Positions 1-8,872 of a stretch of 64,000 nucleotides of DNA are shown here, in pieces. Both the position numbers and the translations under genes were made by a program. Source of the DNA: Gottfriedia endophytica (lineage in GTDB: Bacteria > Bacillota > Bacilli > Bacillales > Bacillaceae_G); assembly GCF_017814275.1 (NCBI RefSeq), contig NZ_JAGIYQ010000006.1:149705-213704 (forward strand). The letters are read 5' to 3'. Each line of letters opens with the position of its first letter. Within the stretch, counting starts at the first letter, position 1. The notes under the pieces were generated by a model that saw only the letters and a program-made list of their open reading frames with translations, made no database searches and was not told the origin of the DNA.

Positions 1-504
1 AAGCGTGATTCCTCCCATTACCGTATACACATTAAAAATATCTGAAAGGCTTGCATGCATAACCATATTTCTATCAATTGGCAATCCTTTTATTATAGCT
101 GAAAAGATTATTCCAAAAAGCATTGGCGGAAAACAACTTCCGAAAAAGATAACCCAATCCCAAATATTTCGCCAAACTTTACTTTCTACTTTACCTCTAA
201 ATTCAAAAGCAACACCACGTCCAATTAAGGATAACAATATGAGAACAAAGGGAATATAAAATCCACTTAATAAAGTTGCGTACCAATCTGGAAATGCTGC
301 AAACATTCCACCTATCCCAGTGATTAACCATACTTCATTGGCATCCCAAAATGGACCAATCGTATTAATAAATGCACGTCTTTCCAAATCGTTTTTTCCA
401 AGGAAACGTGATATCATCCCTATTCCAAAATCGAAACCTTCTAGAAAAATAAACCCTACAAAAAGAGTAGAAACTAATGTAAACCATAAATCATTGAGAG
501 ACAA
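1..504 (-). CDS. cydB: Cytochrome bd quinol oxidase subunit II, 5' part only (runs off left edge)
   Basis: Only the N-terminal 168 codons are in the window. The frame starts at TTG 504 (MSLNDLWFT...), about eight bases behind AAGGAGG, and overlaps the 3' end of cydA by 14 bases, as expected for a translationally coupled cydAB operon. The visible protein has the family signature FLEGFDFGIGM near the N-terminus and several hydrophobic segments. CydB pairs with CydA in the membrane and carries no haem itself. The frame lacks an ATG at the start. Confidence 0.92.
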   Translation of the reverse strand, partial: MSLNDLWFTLVSTLFVGFIFLEGFDFGIGMISRFLGKNDLERRAFINTIGPFWDANEVWLITGIGGMFAAFPDWYATLLSGFYIPFVLILLSLIGRGVAFEFRGKVESKVWRNIWDWVIFFGSCFPPMLFGIIFSAIIKGLPIDRNMVMHASLSDIFNVYTVMGGITL

Positions 505-1903
505 CGTTATATTCCTCCTTAGAGTATGGATCTAATGATATGTTTGTATTTGATTCGTGGTTATGCCCATGTTCAGGACCTTTTTTAATTTCACGAATAA
601 ATAAGTAGACCATAACAATTGCTAAAATTGTATAAAAACAAGAAAATGCAATAATAGAGAATAATAATTCGTTAGCTGTAACACCTGGTGAAACCGCATC
701 TTTTGTTTTCATATATCCAAAAACTACCCAAGGTTGACGACCAATTTCAGTCATAATCCAACCAGCTGAACTTCCAATAAACGGAAAAGAAATAGCTGCG
801 ATCATGATACGTAGAAATAATTTACTTTCTAAAAGTTTTTTACGATGATTTAAATAATATCCCCAGATACCCAAAATGGATAATAGACCACCTAATCCCG
901 CCATTATTCTAAAGCTCCAAAATGCTGTACGAACTGGTGGTATATAATTTCCTTGTCCATATTTCTTTGTATATTGTTTTTGTAAATGATTCATTCCTTC
1001 AACATCACCAGAAAGTTTTCCATACGATAAAAAACTTAATAGATATGGAATCTTAACTTCCATTGTATTTTGCTTTTTCTCGGGATTGATATTTGCTACC
1101 ACGGTCCAAGCACCAGGACTTCCACTATTTTCCCATAGCGCTTCACTTGCAGCCATCTTCATTGGTTGTGTTTTGACTAAATAGAGAGCTTGTTCATGTC
1201 CTGATGCAGCAATCCATACACCAGAAAACATTCCAACAATAATTGCTACTTTAAAAGATTTTTTTGCAAATTCTACATTTTTCTTTTTAAGAAGCATGAT
1301 TGCACTCACACCTGTAATAAAGAAGGCACCAGTAGCAAATGAACCAAAAACTGTATGGGGAAATTCTACCCATAATTGTCCGTTTTCTAATAATTTAGAG
1401 AAGCTTTTCATTACTAAACGTCCATTTTCTAACTTCATCCCTACTGGATGCTGCATAAATGAATTAGCTACTAAGATAAAGAAGGCAGAACAAATTGTTC
1501 CTATACTTACAAGCCAAATACATAAGCAATGTACCCATTTCGGAAGACGATCCCATCCAAATACCCAAAAACCAAGAAAGGTTGATTCCATAAAAAACGC
1601 TAAAAGGGCTTCAATTGCAAGAGGGGTACCAAAAACATCTCCTACAAAACGAGAATATTTGGACCAGTTCATACCAAATTGAAATTCTTGTAATATACCA
1701 GTAACTACACCGACAGCAAAGTTAATTAAAAATAGATGTCCCCAAAACTTTGCCATTTTTTTATATTGTTCATCTTTTTTTATCACATATAAAGTTTCCA
1801 TAATAGCTACTAAAAAAGCTAGACCAATGGAAAGTGGTACAAAGATAAAATGAAAGAGTGTTGTAGAAGCAAATTGAATTCTTGAGAGTGTAACAATATT
1901 CAT
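491..1903 (-). CDS. cydA: Cytochrome bd quinol oxidase subunit I
   Basis: Protein of 470 aa with about nine hydrophobic segments. It begins MNIVTLSRIQFASTTLFHF, carrying the His used for haem b595/d; the conserved MQHPVGM segment supplies a Met haem ligand; GRQPWVVFG lies in the C-terminal half. The enzyme oxidises (mena)quinol and reduces O2 to water with high affinity. It is the first gene of a cydAB operon. The assembly transporter genes cydDC lie 20 kb away in the same island. Length is normal for the short Q-loop Bacillus form. Confidence 0.96.
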   Translation of the reverse strand: MNIVTLSRIQFASTTLFHFIFVPLSIGLAFLVAIMETLYVIKKDEQYKKMAKFWGHLFLINFAVGVVTGILQEFQFGMNWSKYSRFVGDVFGTPLAIEALLAFFMESTFLGFWVFGWDRLPKWVHCLCIWLVSIGTICSAFFILVANSFMQHPVGMKLENGRLVMKSFSKLLENGQLWVEFPHTVFGSFATGAFFITGVSAIMLLKKKNVEFAKKSFKVAIIVGMFSGVWIAASGHEQALYLVKTQPMKMAASEALWENSGSPGAWTVVANINPEKKQNTMEVKIPYLLSFLSYGKLSGDVEGMNHLQKQYTKKYGQGNYIPPVRTAFWSFRIMAGLGGLLSILGIWGYYLNHRKKLLESKLFLRIMIAAISFPFIGSSAGWIMTEIGRQPWVVFGYMKTKDAVSPGVTANELLFSIIAFSCFYTILAIVMVYLFIREIKKGPEHGHNHESNTNISLDPYSKEEYNVVSQ

Positions 1904-1983
1904 TTTATATTTCCTTTCTTCTCTTATATAACTTTAGGTTGAGCTATAATTTTAAGGCTCAAAGTAAATTTCTCACCGATTGT

Positions 1984-2001
1984 TTGTGAAACATTGAGCA
2001 A
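1984..2001. promoter_or_regulatory. Candidate Rex-like operator upstream of cydA
   Basis: Read on the minus strand this is TTGCTCAATGTTTCACAA, which keeps one perfect half-site (TTTCACAA) and a degenerate second half of the redox sensor Rex consensus. It lies about 85 bp upstream of cydA. Rex represses cydABCD in several Bacilli; here the match is inferred from sequence similarity only. Confidence 0.35.
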
Positions 2002-2099
2002 GTTGATATGAATTTTATAAAACTTAAAGGTGATTTATCCTAATAAATTAAGATTTTTACATATTTGATAATCAATAGTTATATGCCCTTATGTTAAAC

Positions 2100-2507
2100 T
2101 TAGTATTCAACAATTACTGTACTACAACTATTTAATCTCTTATTTTCAAAGAAACATCTTTCTACTTCACTCATATTAAAACCAAAAACATGTGCAATTC
2201 CCAAAAATAAAGAAAATAAATTTAAGAACCAATCTTTATTATTATTCCTTGTACCTAAGCACTTAAATATTTCCTGAAATTGAATTCTCTCATTCGCAGC
2301 AACAGTAGGTGCCCAAGCTAGATACTTTAAAATTAAATCATATTTAAGGTGGACTGCTAATACTAACATAGCATTCAAAATTTCAGTATATTCTTCAATA
2401 CTTTTATTGGTATACAGATCTATTAGACTCTTGTTCATTTTTGAAATAAGTAAATCTGTATTGATCTCTTTTAACTCTATCGTCTCTATCATTTTTCTAA
2501 TGTCCAA
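2100..2507 (-). CDS. Uncharacterised 135-aa protein, weakly dUTPase/MazG-like
   Basis: TTG start behind GGATGAG; soluble, predicted mostly helical. I do not firmly recognise the family. The C-terminal segment (GFNMSEVERCFFENKRLN) resembles the last helix of all-alpha dimeric dUTPase/MazG-type enzymes (GFSEEEI..AY.EKNK.N pattern), but the metal-binding E-x-x-E/D motifs are not clear in the middle, so activity is doubtful. It lies between the DUF2294 gene and cydA, 32 bases after the former, and may be co-transcribed with it. Confidence 0.6.
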   Translation of the reverse strand: MDIRKMIETIELKEINTDLLISKMNKSLIDLYTNKSIEEYTEILNAMLVLAVHLKYDLILKYLAWAPTVAANERIQFQEIFKCLGTRNNNKDWFLNLFSLFLGIAHVFGFNMSEVERCFFENKRLNSCSTVIVEY

Positions 2508-2539
2508 AGTATCTCATCCTTTAACTTTGTATCCAAAAA

Positions 2540-2890
2540 TCACTGTATAGGTTCGTCAAAAACATAAATCGTCATAGCTGTATCAGTGTCAATATCAATA
2601 TCTGTAAAGATGTTCACAATTTTAGATCCAGTTATTGCCTCAATCTTTTCTAAGACCAGAGGATCTTTATAAATTTTCTTTACTAATTTAGTTCGTGCTT
2701 CATGAACTATTCTCTGCCCTTCAAGTGAACCAATCATAAATCGTTCCACATTCGTTAAATTACCTTTCATTTCACTAATTACCCAAGAACCTACCATACG
2801 GGTATTAATTTCTTTTGGTCCATTACCAACATAATCTTTTCGAATTTCTCTAAGTATCATATTGAATTGATGTTCTACATTTTTGTTCAT
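2540..2890 (-). CDS. DUF2294 / MpsC-like protein (copy 1)
   Basis: Protein of 116 aa with the DUF2294 pattern: an N-terminal helix, the GNGPKEINTRMV motif, a central helix with E-R-F-M-I-G and an R-T-K-L segment, and a C-terminal strand TAMTIYVFDEP. The Pfam family has been renamed after MpsC, an accessory to the MpsAB bicarbonate/cation system in Staphylococcus; its biochemical role is not settled. It follows psiE by 10 bases. A paralogue opens the moaB-mobA-modAB operon at 28.4-28.8 kb, so both copies sit in Moco/formate operons. Confidence 0.85.
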   Translation of the reverse strand: MNKNVEHQFNMILREIRKDYVGNGPKEINTRMVGSWVISEMKGNLTNVERFMIGSLEGQRIVHEARTKLVKKIYKDPLVLEKIEAITGSKIVNIFTDIDIDTDTAMTIYVFDEPIQ

Positions 2891-2900
2891 TTCTCTTCTC

Positions 2901-3323
2901 CTAATTAAATCTTGAATTATTTTTAACTTCAGTAGAAGGTAAGATTACATAACTTATTGTAAGAACTAATATTACAAGAGCTAACCATAAATTATGAATT
3001 GATTCTCCGTTATTTACTATTATGAATCGTATAGTAGCAGTAATCCCAATATATAGAAGGTATCGTATTGGGAAATGGTAGTTTTCTTTGAAATATTGGA
3101 CAATGATTGAAATAAACCCAAAATATAAGAAAAATATAAGAATTTTACTAAATATTTCATGAACATCTTTAATTCCTAATAAAACATCATTTAAAATATA
3201 ATAAAGTTCTCTAAAGAGAAAATAAGTAAGAATAAAGCTAAGAAAAATTAATGAAGTATTTAACATCGTTTGATAAATTTTTATTAGCCCCTTTCGCTTA
3301 TTTAACTTCTTCAATCCAATCAT
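2901..3323 (-). CDS. PsiE-like membrane protein (copy 1)
   Basis: Protein of 140 aa with four hydrophobic segments and the family core FRELYYILNDV, followed by HEIFSKILIFFLYFGF and FPIRYLLYIGITATIRFIIV. This matches the PsiE (phosphate-starvation-inducible E) family; the function is unknown even in E. coli. It has a strong GGAGGATACTG-ATG start. A paralogue on the plus strand (13.9-14.3 kb) keeps the same ribosome binding site, so the pair arose by duplication. Their placement at both edges of the formate dehydrogenase block suggests a membrane role linked to it (inference). Confidence 0.85.
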   Translation of the reverse strand: MIGLKKLNKRKGLIKIYQTMLNTSLIFLSFILTYFLFRELYYILNDVLLGIKDVHEIFSKILIFFLYFGFISIIVQYFKENYHFPIRYLLYIGITATIRFIIVNNGESIHNLWLALVILVLTISYVILPSTEVKNNSRFN

Positions 3324-3412
3324 CAGTATCCTCCAATTTTATTAATAGTTTCAAAAAGTAAATTTTATAAAGGCTGTTTTCTTAAACTTTGTTGCTATTT
3401 AAGAATGCGATT

Positions 3413-3545
3413 AGTTGATTGGAACTCCAGGATGCACGCTTTCCGTGGGGTGTGCGGTGAGCCTCCTCGTTGCTATCGCTCCTGCGGGGTCTCACCTGTC
3501 CCGCTGCTCCCACAGGAGTCTCGCACCTTCCGTTCCAATCAACTT
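3413..3545. repeat. GC-rich dispersed repeat with terminal inverted repeats (copy 1)
   Basis: About 133 bp, far more GC-rich than its surroundings, bounded by the perfect 13-bp inverted repeats AGTTGATTGGAAC and GTTCCAATCAACT. The core (GTGAGCCTCCTCG, CTCCTGCGGGGTCTCACC, CAGGAGTCTCGC) recurs nearly identically at 62660-62792. I recognise it as a very common intergenic element of Bacillaceae genomes. The open frame it contains is not a gene. It sits between the DUF1641 gene and psiE and can fold into a strong hairpin. Confidence 0.85.
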
Positions 3546-3594
3546 CATTATCAATATAGGTCTCCTCTTATAAGAACCTACTTTGATTAATCTT

Positions 3595-4074
3595 TTAATC
3601 TTTTAATCCTTCTCCTAATCCTTTTAATAGATTTAAAGAAAACTTTATAACTCGATTAACATCAGGGTCTCTTATTAATTTAACTAACTCGAATACTCCT
3701 ACTTTTTTGTTTGACTGGAATCCTTCTTCTGCTTTTTGCAGACCTTTTGAAAGGCCACCCATTAATTTTTTTGTTGTTTCAGGATCTATCTCTGTTATTG
3801 CCCCTGCAGCAGCCATTGCATTATTAATGGCAGTTATCACAGGGGGACGTAACATTTGTCCCACTAATATTTTGGCTACCTGCTCTTTTGCTGCAACAAG
3901 ATTATTAATCGCTCCAAGAATCCCACTATCATGAAGTTCTTGAAGTAGTTTAATAGTTTCTATAATCCCATCTGCATTTTGGGACAAATCTTGTAAAACC
4001 TTTTCAAGTGATTGAGCTTGTATCTCCTTTTCCGTAAGGACTGGTTCATCTATCTTCGTAATTGGTTTAGCCAT
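3595..4074 (-). CDS. DUF1641 subunit of formate dehydrogenase (copy 1; YrhD/ForE-like)
   Basis: Protein of 159 aa, mostly amphipathic helices, with the DUF1641 signature: a central LHDSGILGAINNL helix and a C-terminal LLKGLGEGLKD segment. It starts at an ATG that shares one base with the fdhF1 stop (TAATG) behind GGAGGTAACAAATA. In B. subtilis the DUF1641 proteins YrhD and YjgD pair with the YrhE/YjgC formate dehydrogenases and link them to the menaquinone pool. No obvious transmembrane helix is present, so membrane attachment would be peripheral. Confidence 0.9.
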   Translation of the reverse strand: MAKPITKIDEPVLTEKEIQAQSLEKVLQDLSQNADGIIETIKLLQELHDSGILGAINNLVAAKEQVAKILVGQMLRPPVITAINNAMAAAGAITEIDPETTKKLMGGLSKGLQKAEEGFQSNKKVGVFELVKLIRDPDVNRVIKFSLNLLKGLGEGLKD

Positions 4075-7028
4075 TATTTGTTACCTCCCGATCTATTTAA
4101 ATCTGCAATCGGCTCATAATCTTTACGCGCCCACTTTCGTTCCACTTGTACACCTAATTGTGGATTTCGCTTTGCATAACGAGGGTTATACATTGGAAGT
4201 GGTCTGATTCCATCTGCCTTAATTAACTCCATTTTTACTTTCGTCTGTTTGTAGGCTGGTGTCTGTGTTCGAACGTCTCCCACACTACCAGTTAAAAGAT
4301 TAACTGCACTTTCATGACTTACTGAGTGCATAGGAACATATAATTCTTTTCCTTGTACTCTATCAGTTACTACCGCACGAAGTTTAATAGAACCATAAGG
4401 TGATATTAAACGTACTAATGATCCGTCTTGAATATTACGCTCTTTTGCAAGCTCAGGTGAAACTTCGACGAATACTTCAGGTAATTTGTACTGAAGACCT
4501 TTTGATTTATTTGTCATATTACCAACATGGAAATGTTCCAATAGTCGACCATTATTCAAAGTAAGATCGAATTCTTGTGTAAATTCAATTGGTGGAACAT
4601 ATTCTGTAAGAGAGAATCGAGCTTTTCCGTCTGGGAAGTTAAATCGCTTAGTATAAAGAAGTGGCTCATCTGTTCCATCTTTTTGTACAGGCCACACTAA
4701 ACTATTCCAGCCCTCAAGTCTATCGTATGATACACCTTCAAATATTGGACAAAGACTTGCAATTTCATCCATGATTTCACTTGGGTGGCTATAGTTCCAA
4801 TCCACACCCATATACTTAGCAACTTCTTGAATAATCATCCAGTCTGGTTTTGAATCTCCTAATGGATCAAGTACTTTGTACAAGCGTTGCATACGTCTCT
4901 CTGTATTAGAGAATGTTCCATCTTTTTCAAGAGATGGCGACGCTGGTAACACAACATCAGCGAATTGTGCTGTTTTTGTTAAGAAAACGTCTTGTACAAC
5001 AAAGAAATCTAACTTGCTAAGTGTTTCATGCACGTGATTAGCGTTTGAATCAACCCATGCCATTTCTTCTCCCATCAGATACATAGCTTTTAGCTTACCA
5101 TCTTCAACAGCTTTTAACATATCAATGTTAGTTAACCCTGATTTTTCAGAGATTTTTACTCCATATGCCTTTTCAAACTTTTCACGAGCAGCATTGTCAG
5201 TTAAACGCTGATTACCTGGAAGCCATTGTGGAAGTGATCCCATGTCACAAGAACCTTGTACGTTATTATGACCACGTAGTGGGTATGCCCCTGTTCCAGT
5301 ACGACCAAAATTACCTGTAATAAGTAATAGGTTTGCAATAGCGCCTGACGTATGAGAACCTGCAACGTTTTGCGTTACACCCATTCCCCATAAAATACAA
5401 GTTCCTGTTGATTCATGGATCATTTTTGCAGTCTGAATCAATTGTTCTTTTGAAATACCCGTCACTTCTTCTGCATATTCAAGAGTATATTTATTAAGCA
5501 GTTTTAAATAATCTTTGTAATAATTCACACGAGATTGAATGAATTTTTCATCATGCCAACCTTGGTCAATGATATATTTTGCAACTGCAGTCAACCAAAC
5601 AAAGTCTGTTCCTTGTTTTGGATGTAAAAATAAATCTGAACGATCTGCAAATTCAGTTTTACGTAGATCTGAAACAATCAATTTTTGACCACGTAACTTC
5701 TTCGCACGTTTCACACGTGTCGCTAATACTGGGTGACCTTCAGTTGGGTTAGCACCAACTGTGATAACAAGTCCAGCATTTTCAATATCCTTAATAGTAC
5801 CTGAATCTCCACCAATACCAACTGTTGCAAGTAATCCGTCTGTCGCTGGAGATTGACAATAACGAGAACAGTTATCTATATTGTTTGTTCCAAATACTTG
5901 ACGAGCTAATTTTTGCAGAAGATATGAATCTTCATTGGTTGTTTTTGATGAACTTACAAAGCCAAATGCTTCATTTCCGTATGTTTCTTTGATGGCACCC
6001 ATTTTTTCAGCAATTAATGTAAGTGCTTCATCCCAAGAAGCCGGTACAAATGCATCGCCTTTTCGGATTAAAGGAGAAGTAATACGTTGGTCACTATTTA
6101 CAAAATCCCATCCGAATTTTCCTTTCACACAAGTTGAAACACTGTTTACAGGACTATTTTCTGTTGGTTCAACTTTTAATATTTTACGATCTTTTGTCCA
6201 AACTTCGAATGAACATCCAACACCACAGAAAGTACACACTGTTTTAGTTTTTTTCGTTCGTTTATCACGAGCAGCTGCTTCCACTTCTGATAAAGCAAAA
6301 ATTGTTTTATAATCTGGTTCAACTTCTTTAATAAGATCAACCATAGGATTTAGTAGGTCTTTTGGAATTGCTGTCATTAGCCCGGCTTCACCTAACATCG
6401 ATTTTTCCATTAATGCATTACACGGACAAACTGTAGCACATTGTCCACAAGAAACACATGAAGATTCATTGATAGATTTTCCATCATCCCAAATTACACG
6501 TGGAATGTCGCGTTCCCAATCAATAGATAGTGTTTCATTTACTTGTAAGTCTTGACATACTTCTACACAACGTCCACAAAGGATACATTGGTCTGGATCA
6601 TATCGATAAAAAGGATGTGACATATCCACATCGTATCCTTTTTCTCGGTACGGACGAGTTTGATGTTCAATTTCTAATAACTCAGCTGTGTTATGAACTC
6701 GGCAATTTCCGTTGTTATTGTCGCAGACCGTACAATACAGTAAATGATTCTCTAAAATACGATCCATTGCTTCTGTTTGTGCCGATTTGGCTAGTTCTGA
6801 AGATGTTAATATATTCATTCCATCCTCAATTTCTGTTGAACATGCTCTCATAATTTTCCCATCAATTTCACACATACAGGTATCGCATGTCTGAATAGGA
6901 CCTAAAACTTCTGAATAACAAATATGTGGGTGCTCTACTCCTTGTGCCAAAAGATAATCAAGAATTCGAGTCCCTTGATCTACCTCATGTTGCTCCCCAT
7001 TAATATTTACTCGAACTGTTCCCGCCAT
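4074..7028 (-). CDS. Formate dehydrogenase catalytic subunit, molybdopterin type (copy 1)
   Basis: Protein of 984 aa from ATG 7028 (AAGGAG nine bases upstream; the longer frame would run into the terminator hairpin). Domains in order: N-terminal 2Fe-2S domain (Cys37, 48, 51, 63), His(Cys)3 cluster (His95, Cys99, 102, 109), two 4Fe-4S clusters (Cys148-158 and 191-203), then the molybdopterin oxidoreductase with its own 4Fe-4S (Cys265, 268, 272, 300), Mo ligand Cys391 in SRYCQSPAT, and a C-terminal dinucleotide-binding domain. It oxidises formate to CO2 and is the B. subtilis YrhE/YjgC type, cytoplasmic without a Tat signal. Cys replaces selenocysteine. The DUF1641 partner follows directly; a structured leader precedes it. 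Confidence 0.95.
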   Translation of the reverse strand: MAGTVRVNINGEQHEVDQGTRILDYLLAQGVEHPHICYSEVLGPIQTCDTCMCEIDGKIMRACSTEIEDGMNILTSSELAKSAQTEAMDRILENHLLYCTVCDNNNGNCRVHNTAELLEIEHQTRPYREKGYDVDMSHPFYRYDPDQCILCGRCVEVCQDLQVNETLSIDWERDIPRVIWDDGKSINESSCVSCGQCATVCPCNALMEKSMLGEAGLMTAIPKDLLNPMVDLIKEVEPDYKTIFALSEVEAAARDKRTKKTKTVCTFCGVGCSFEVWTKDRKILKVEPTENSPVNSVSTCVKGKFGWDFVNSDQRITSPLIRKGDAFVPASWDEALTLIAEKMGAIKETYGNEAFGFVSSSKTTNEDSYLLQKLARQVFGTNNIDNCSRYCQSPATDGLLATVGIGGDSGTIKDIENAGLVITVGANPTEGHPVLATRVKRAKKLRGQKLIVSDLRKTEFADRSDLFLHPKQGTDFVWLTAVAKYIIDQGWHDEKFIQSRVNYYKDYLKLLNKYTLEYAEEVTGISKEQLIQTAKMIHESTGTCILWGMGVTQNVAGSHTSGAIANLLLITGNFGRTGTGAYPLRGHNNVQGSCDMGSLPQWLPGNQRLTDNAAREKFEKAYGVKISEKSGLTNIDMLKAVEDGKLKAMYLMGEEMAWVDSNANHVHETLSKLDFFVVQDVFLTKTAQFADVVLPASPSLEKDGTFSNTERRMQRLYKVLDPLGDSKPDWMIIQEVAKYMGVDWNYSHPSEIMDEIASLCPIFEGVSYDRLEGWNSLVWPVQKDGTDEPLLYTKRFNFPDGKARFSLTEYVPPIEFTQEFDLTLNNGRLLEHFHVGNMTNKSKGLQYKLPEVFVEVSPELAKERNIQDGSLVRLISPYGSIKLRAVVTDRVQGKELYVPMHSVSHESAVNLLTGSVGDVRTQTPAYKQTKVKMELIKADGIRPLPMYNPRYAKRNPQLGVQVERKWARKDYEPIADLNRSGGNK

Positions 7029-7052
7029 TTTTAATTGCTCCTTTTTGTAAAA

Positions 7053-7258
7053 TAAAAAGCCCGCCATAAAATAGAGTGTATGATAGTAATACACATTCTA
7101 TTTTATGGCGGGCTAATAACTAAGCAGTTTTTACTACTTATAATCCATCTCACCACTTATACTGAAAAAAACAGGACACTAAGGCTATTATTATAACCTG
7201 GCATCAATGATTTTTTCGTTTGTACCATTATTATAATACTTTATATGTTTAACCTCAA
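7053..7258 (-). promoter_or_regulatory. Leader L1 of fdhF1: promoter, structured 5' UTR and long terminator
   Basis: Promoter TTGAGG (7253-7258), 17-bp spacer, TATAAT (7230-7235). The leader then folds into a stem AGGTTAT/ATAGCCT, a U-rich CTGTTTTTTT segment, a small hairpin AGTAGT-AAAA-ACTGCT, and a terminator (7058-7114) whose outer stem is 18 perfect base pairs with an inner GTGTAT/ATACAC, followed by a T tract. The fdhF1 ribosome binding site follows 15 bases after it, so transcription must be antiterminated for expression. The same arrangement, with conserved sequence blocks, occurs before mrp2 and in looser form before DUF2294-moaB. I do not recognise a known riboswitch or T-box. Confidence 0.7.
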
Positions 7259-7315
7259 TATTAAATTACTCAAAATAGTAGTTCCTTTTCATTTTTGATA
7301 ATTTTATCCCCAATC

Positions 7316-7452
7316 TTCCATCAGTCGGGATTTTTCTGCATCCCCCACTGATGGTTAGCTCGCCCAATCGGGCTTTTACGGGCAGTTATCCCCCACCTAT
7401 CTTCCTCGCCTCTCTCTCAATCTTGAGGTGGGTGTCTTACTGCCCGTTAATG
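7316..7452. mobile_element. Non-coding IS200/IS605-like end remnant, nested hairpins
   Basis: Nested inverted repeats: CCATCAGT...ACTGATGG, GCCCAATCGGGC, ACGGGCAGT...ACTGCCCGT enclosing CCCACCT...AGGTGGG. Read on the minus strand it ends in the block ACGGGCAGTAAGAC, which I associate with right ends of IS200/IS605-type elements of Bacillus. No tnpA or tnpB is nearby. A shortened copy lies at 13209-13253. It separates L1 from the end of mrp1. Confidence 0.5.
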
Positions 7453-7474
7453 CAGGATAAATTTGATAAATATA

Positions 7475-8533
7475 TCATGAGACTATTTTTCTATGAATAA
7501 GATCTTCAGCTAAAGATGTAAACATCTCTCCCGTCAGTGAATCTTCATCATATACATTTAAGCCTTTATTTTCATCACGTTTGGCAAATGGGATTCTTGC
7601 GATTACTTCGGATTGTAGTATTTCGGCTAACATATCACCGCCACCCTTTCCAAAAAGATAATTCTTCGTACCATCTTGCTCTTCATAAAACGCCATATTT
7701 TCGACGATCCCTACTATTTCGTGTTTAGTATGTTTCGCCATAGCACCTGCTCTGGATGCAACAAATGAAGCCACATTGTGTGGAGTCGTGACAATAATTT
7801 CCTCTGCTTGAGGAATCATTGCTGCTACATCAATGGCTACGTCTCCTGTACCCGGAGGTAAATCAAGGAGAAGGTAATCCAGTTCTCCCCATAGCGTGTT
7901 TGCAAGAAAGTTTTGAATCCATTTGTTTAACATCGGCCCTCGCCACATCACTGGATTATTATTATCTGCGAAAAATCCCATTGACATGATTTTAACGCCA
8001 TGACTAATGACTGGAATCACGGTCTGATCAATCATAGTTGGTCTTTGTATAACTCCCATCATTGCAGGAATACTAAATCCATATATATCTGCATCCAATA
8101 TTCCTACTTTTTTCCCCATACGGGCCAAAGCAATCGCCAGATTAACAGTAACTGTAGATTTTCCAACTCCACCTTTTCCACTTGTCACAGTAATAAATTT
8201 TACACCTGAATCAGGTCGCAACATATTCGGCATTCCAGTCTTTGTTGTCGAGCTCTTCTTCAGCATTTGCGTCAATTCAGCTCGTTCTTCTGGTGTCATA
8301 GAACCAAAAGTTAAGGAAACAGTAGAAGCTCCAATATTTCGAAGAGACTTTTCTACATCTTCCTGTATTTTTGCTTTTAATGGACATCCTTGAATCGTCA
8401 AAATAACCTCTAGTTGAATATGGGTACCGTCTATTTGAATATTTCTTACCATATTTAAATCCACGATACTTTTATGAAGTTCGGGATCTTGAACATGTTT
8501 CAAAGCGCTCATAATTTGTTCATGTGTCAGCAT
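7475..8533 (-). CDS. Mrp/SalA-type P-loop ATPase (copy 1)
   Basis: Protein of 352 aa: N-terminal MIP18/DUF59 domain (residues 1-85, with QGCPLK), then a ParA/Mrp ATPase domain with deviant Walker A GKGGVGKS at 119-126 and LLLDLPPGTGD. The Cys-x-x-Cys bridge of classical Fe-S carriers is absent; an ENMAFYEEQDG stretch, as in B. subtilis SalA, replaces it. Candidate roles are Fe-S cluster delivery to the dehydrogenase or a SalA-like regulator. It is nearly identical to copy 2 at 20.6 kb, including the AAAAAGGACTG ribosome binding site, indicating a recent duplication or gene conversion. Confidence 0.88.
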   Translation of the reverse strand: MLTHEQIMSALKHVQDPELHKSIVDLNMVRNIQIDGTHIQLEVILTIQGCPLKAKIQEDVEKSLRNIGASTVSLTFGSMTPEERAELTQMLKKSSTTKTGMPNMLRPDSGVKFITVTSGKGGVGKSTVTVNLAIALARMGKKVGILDADIYGFSIPAMMGVIQRPTMIDQTVIPVISHGVKIMSMGFFADNNNPVMWRGPMLNKWIQNFLANTLWGELDYLLLDLPPGTGDVAIDVAAMIPQAEEIIVTTPHNVASFVASRAGAMAKHTKHEIVGIVENMAFYEEQDGTKNYLFGKGGGDMLAEILQSEVIARIPFAKRDENKGLNVYDEDSLTGEMFTSLAEDLIHRKIVS

Positions 8534-8620
8534 ACTTACCAGTCCTTTTTATTTAATAGTCTTAATTTATATTATGGTCAATAATCATCAAAGATATAGC
8601 CTATAGAAGAAACTCAAATA

Positions 8621-8670
8621 ATAAAAAAATGGTAAAATAAAAGGTTTTGATCCCTTTATTTTTACCATTT
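8621..8670 (-). terminator. Intrinsic terminator after the zinc-ribbon ORF
   Basis: On the minus strand AAATGGTAAAAATAAAGG pairs with CCTTTTATTTTACCATTT and is followed by a T run. It closes the fdhF2-DUF1641-HMA-zinc ribbon unit, so mrp1 downstream probably has its own promoter or depends on read-through. Confidence 0.8.
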
Positions 8671-8678
8671 CAAGTTAT

Positions 8679-8822
8679 TTATAGTAATTCCTCATTCTCA
8701 AAAGATAAGAATCGTCGATCCGTTATACAGCTTTCACATAAGTGAAGCACTCTTGTTGAAGACAATTCGTTTCCTTCATGTTCCATTTGCTCTTCAGAAC
8801 CACAAACTTCACATACTTTCAT
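8679..8822 (-). CDS. 47-aa two-CxxC zinc-ribbon-like protein
   Basis: Short frame starting at ATG 8822 behind AAAGGAGCCTACTT. It begins MKVCEVCGSEEQMEHEG and has a second Cys pair in LCESCITDRRF, a C-x2-C...C-x2-C zinc-ribbon layout. It ends just before a good terminator and follows the HMA-like gene by 50 bases. I do not recognise the family. Possible roles are metal handling or protein-protein contact in the formate dehydrogenase operon (inference). Confidence 0.75.
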   Translation of the reverse strand: MKVCEVCGSEEQMEHEGNELSSTRVLHLCESCITDRRFLSFENEELL

Positions 8823-8872
8823 AAGTAGGCTCCTTTCTAACTTATTCTTCTATTATTTTCTTTTATAAAAGA

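Noticed and set aside
3405..3590. Open frame of 61 codons on the plus strand
   Set aside because: It is the translation of the GC-rich dispersed repeat; the same DNA recurs at 62.7 kb in another context.
7058..7114. T-box or Moco riboswitch
   Set aside because: No T-box consensus, no specifier-loop layout, and no match that I can see to Moco landmarks; only the terminator resembles such systems.
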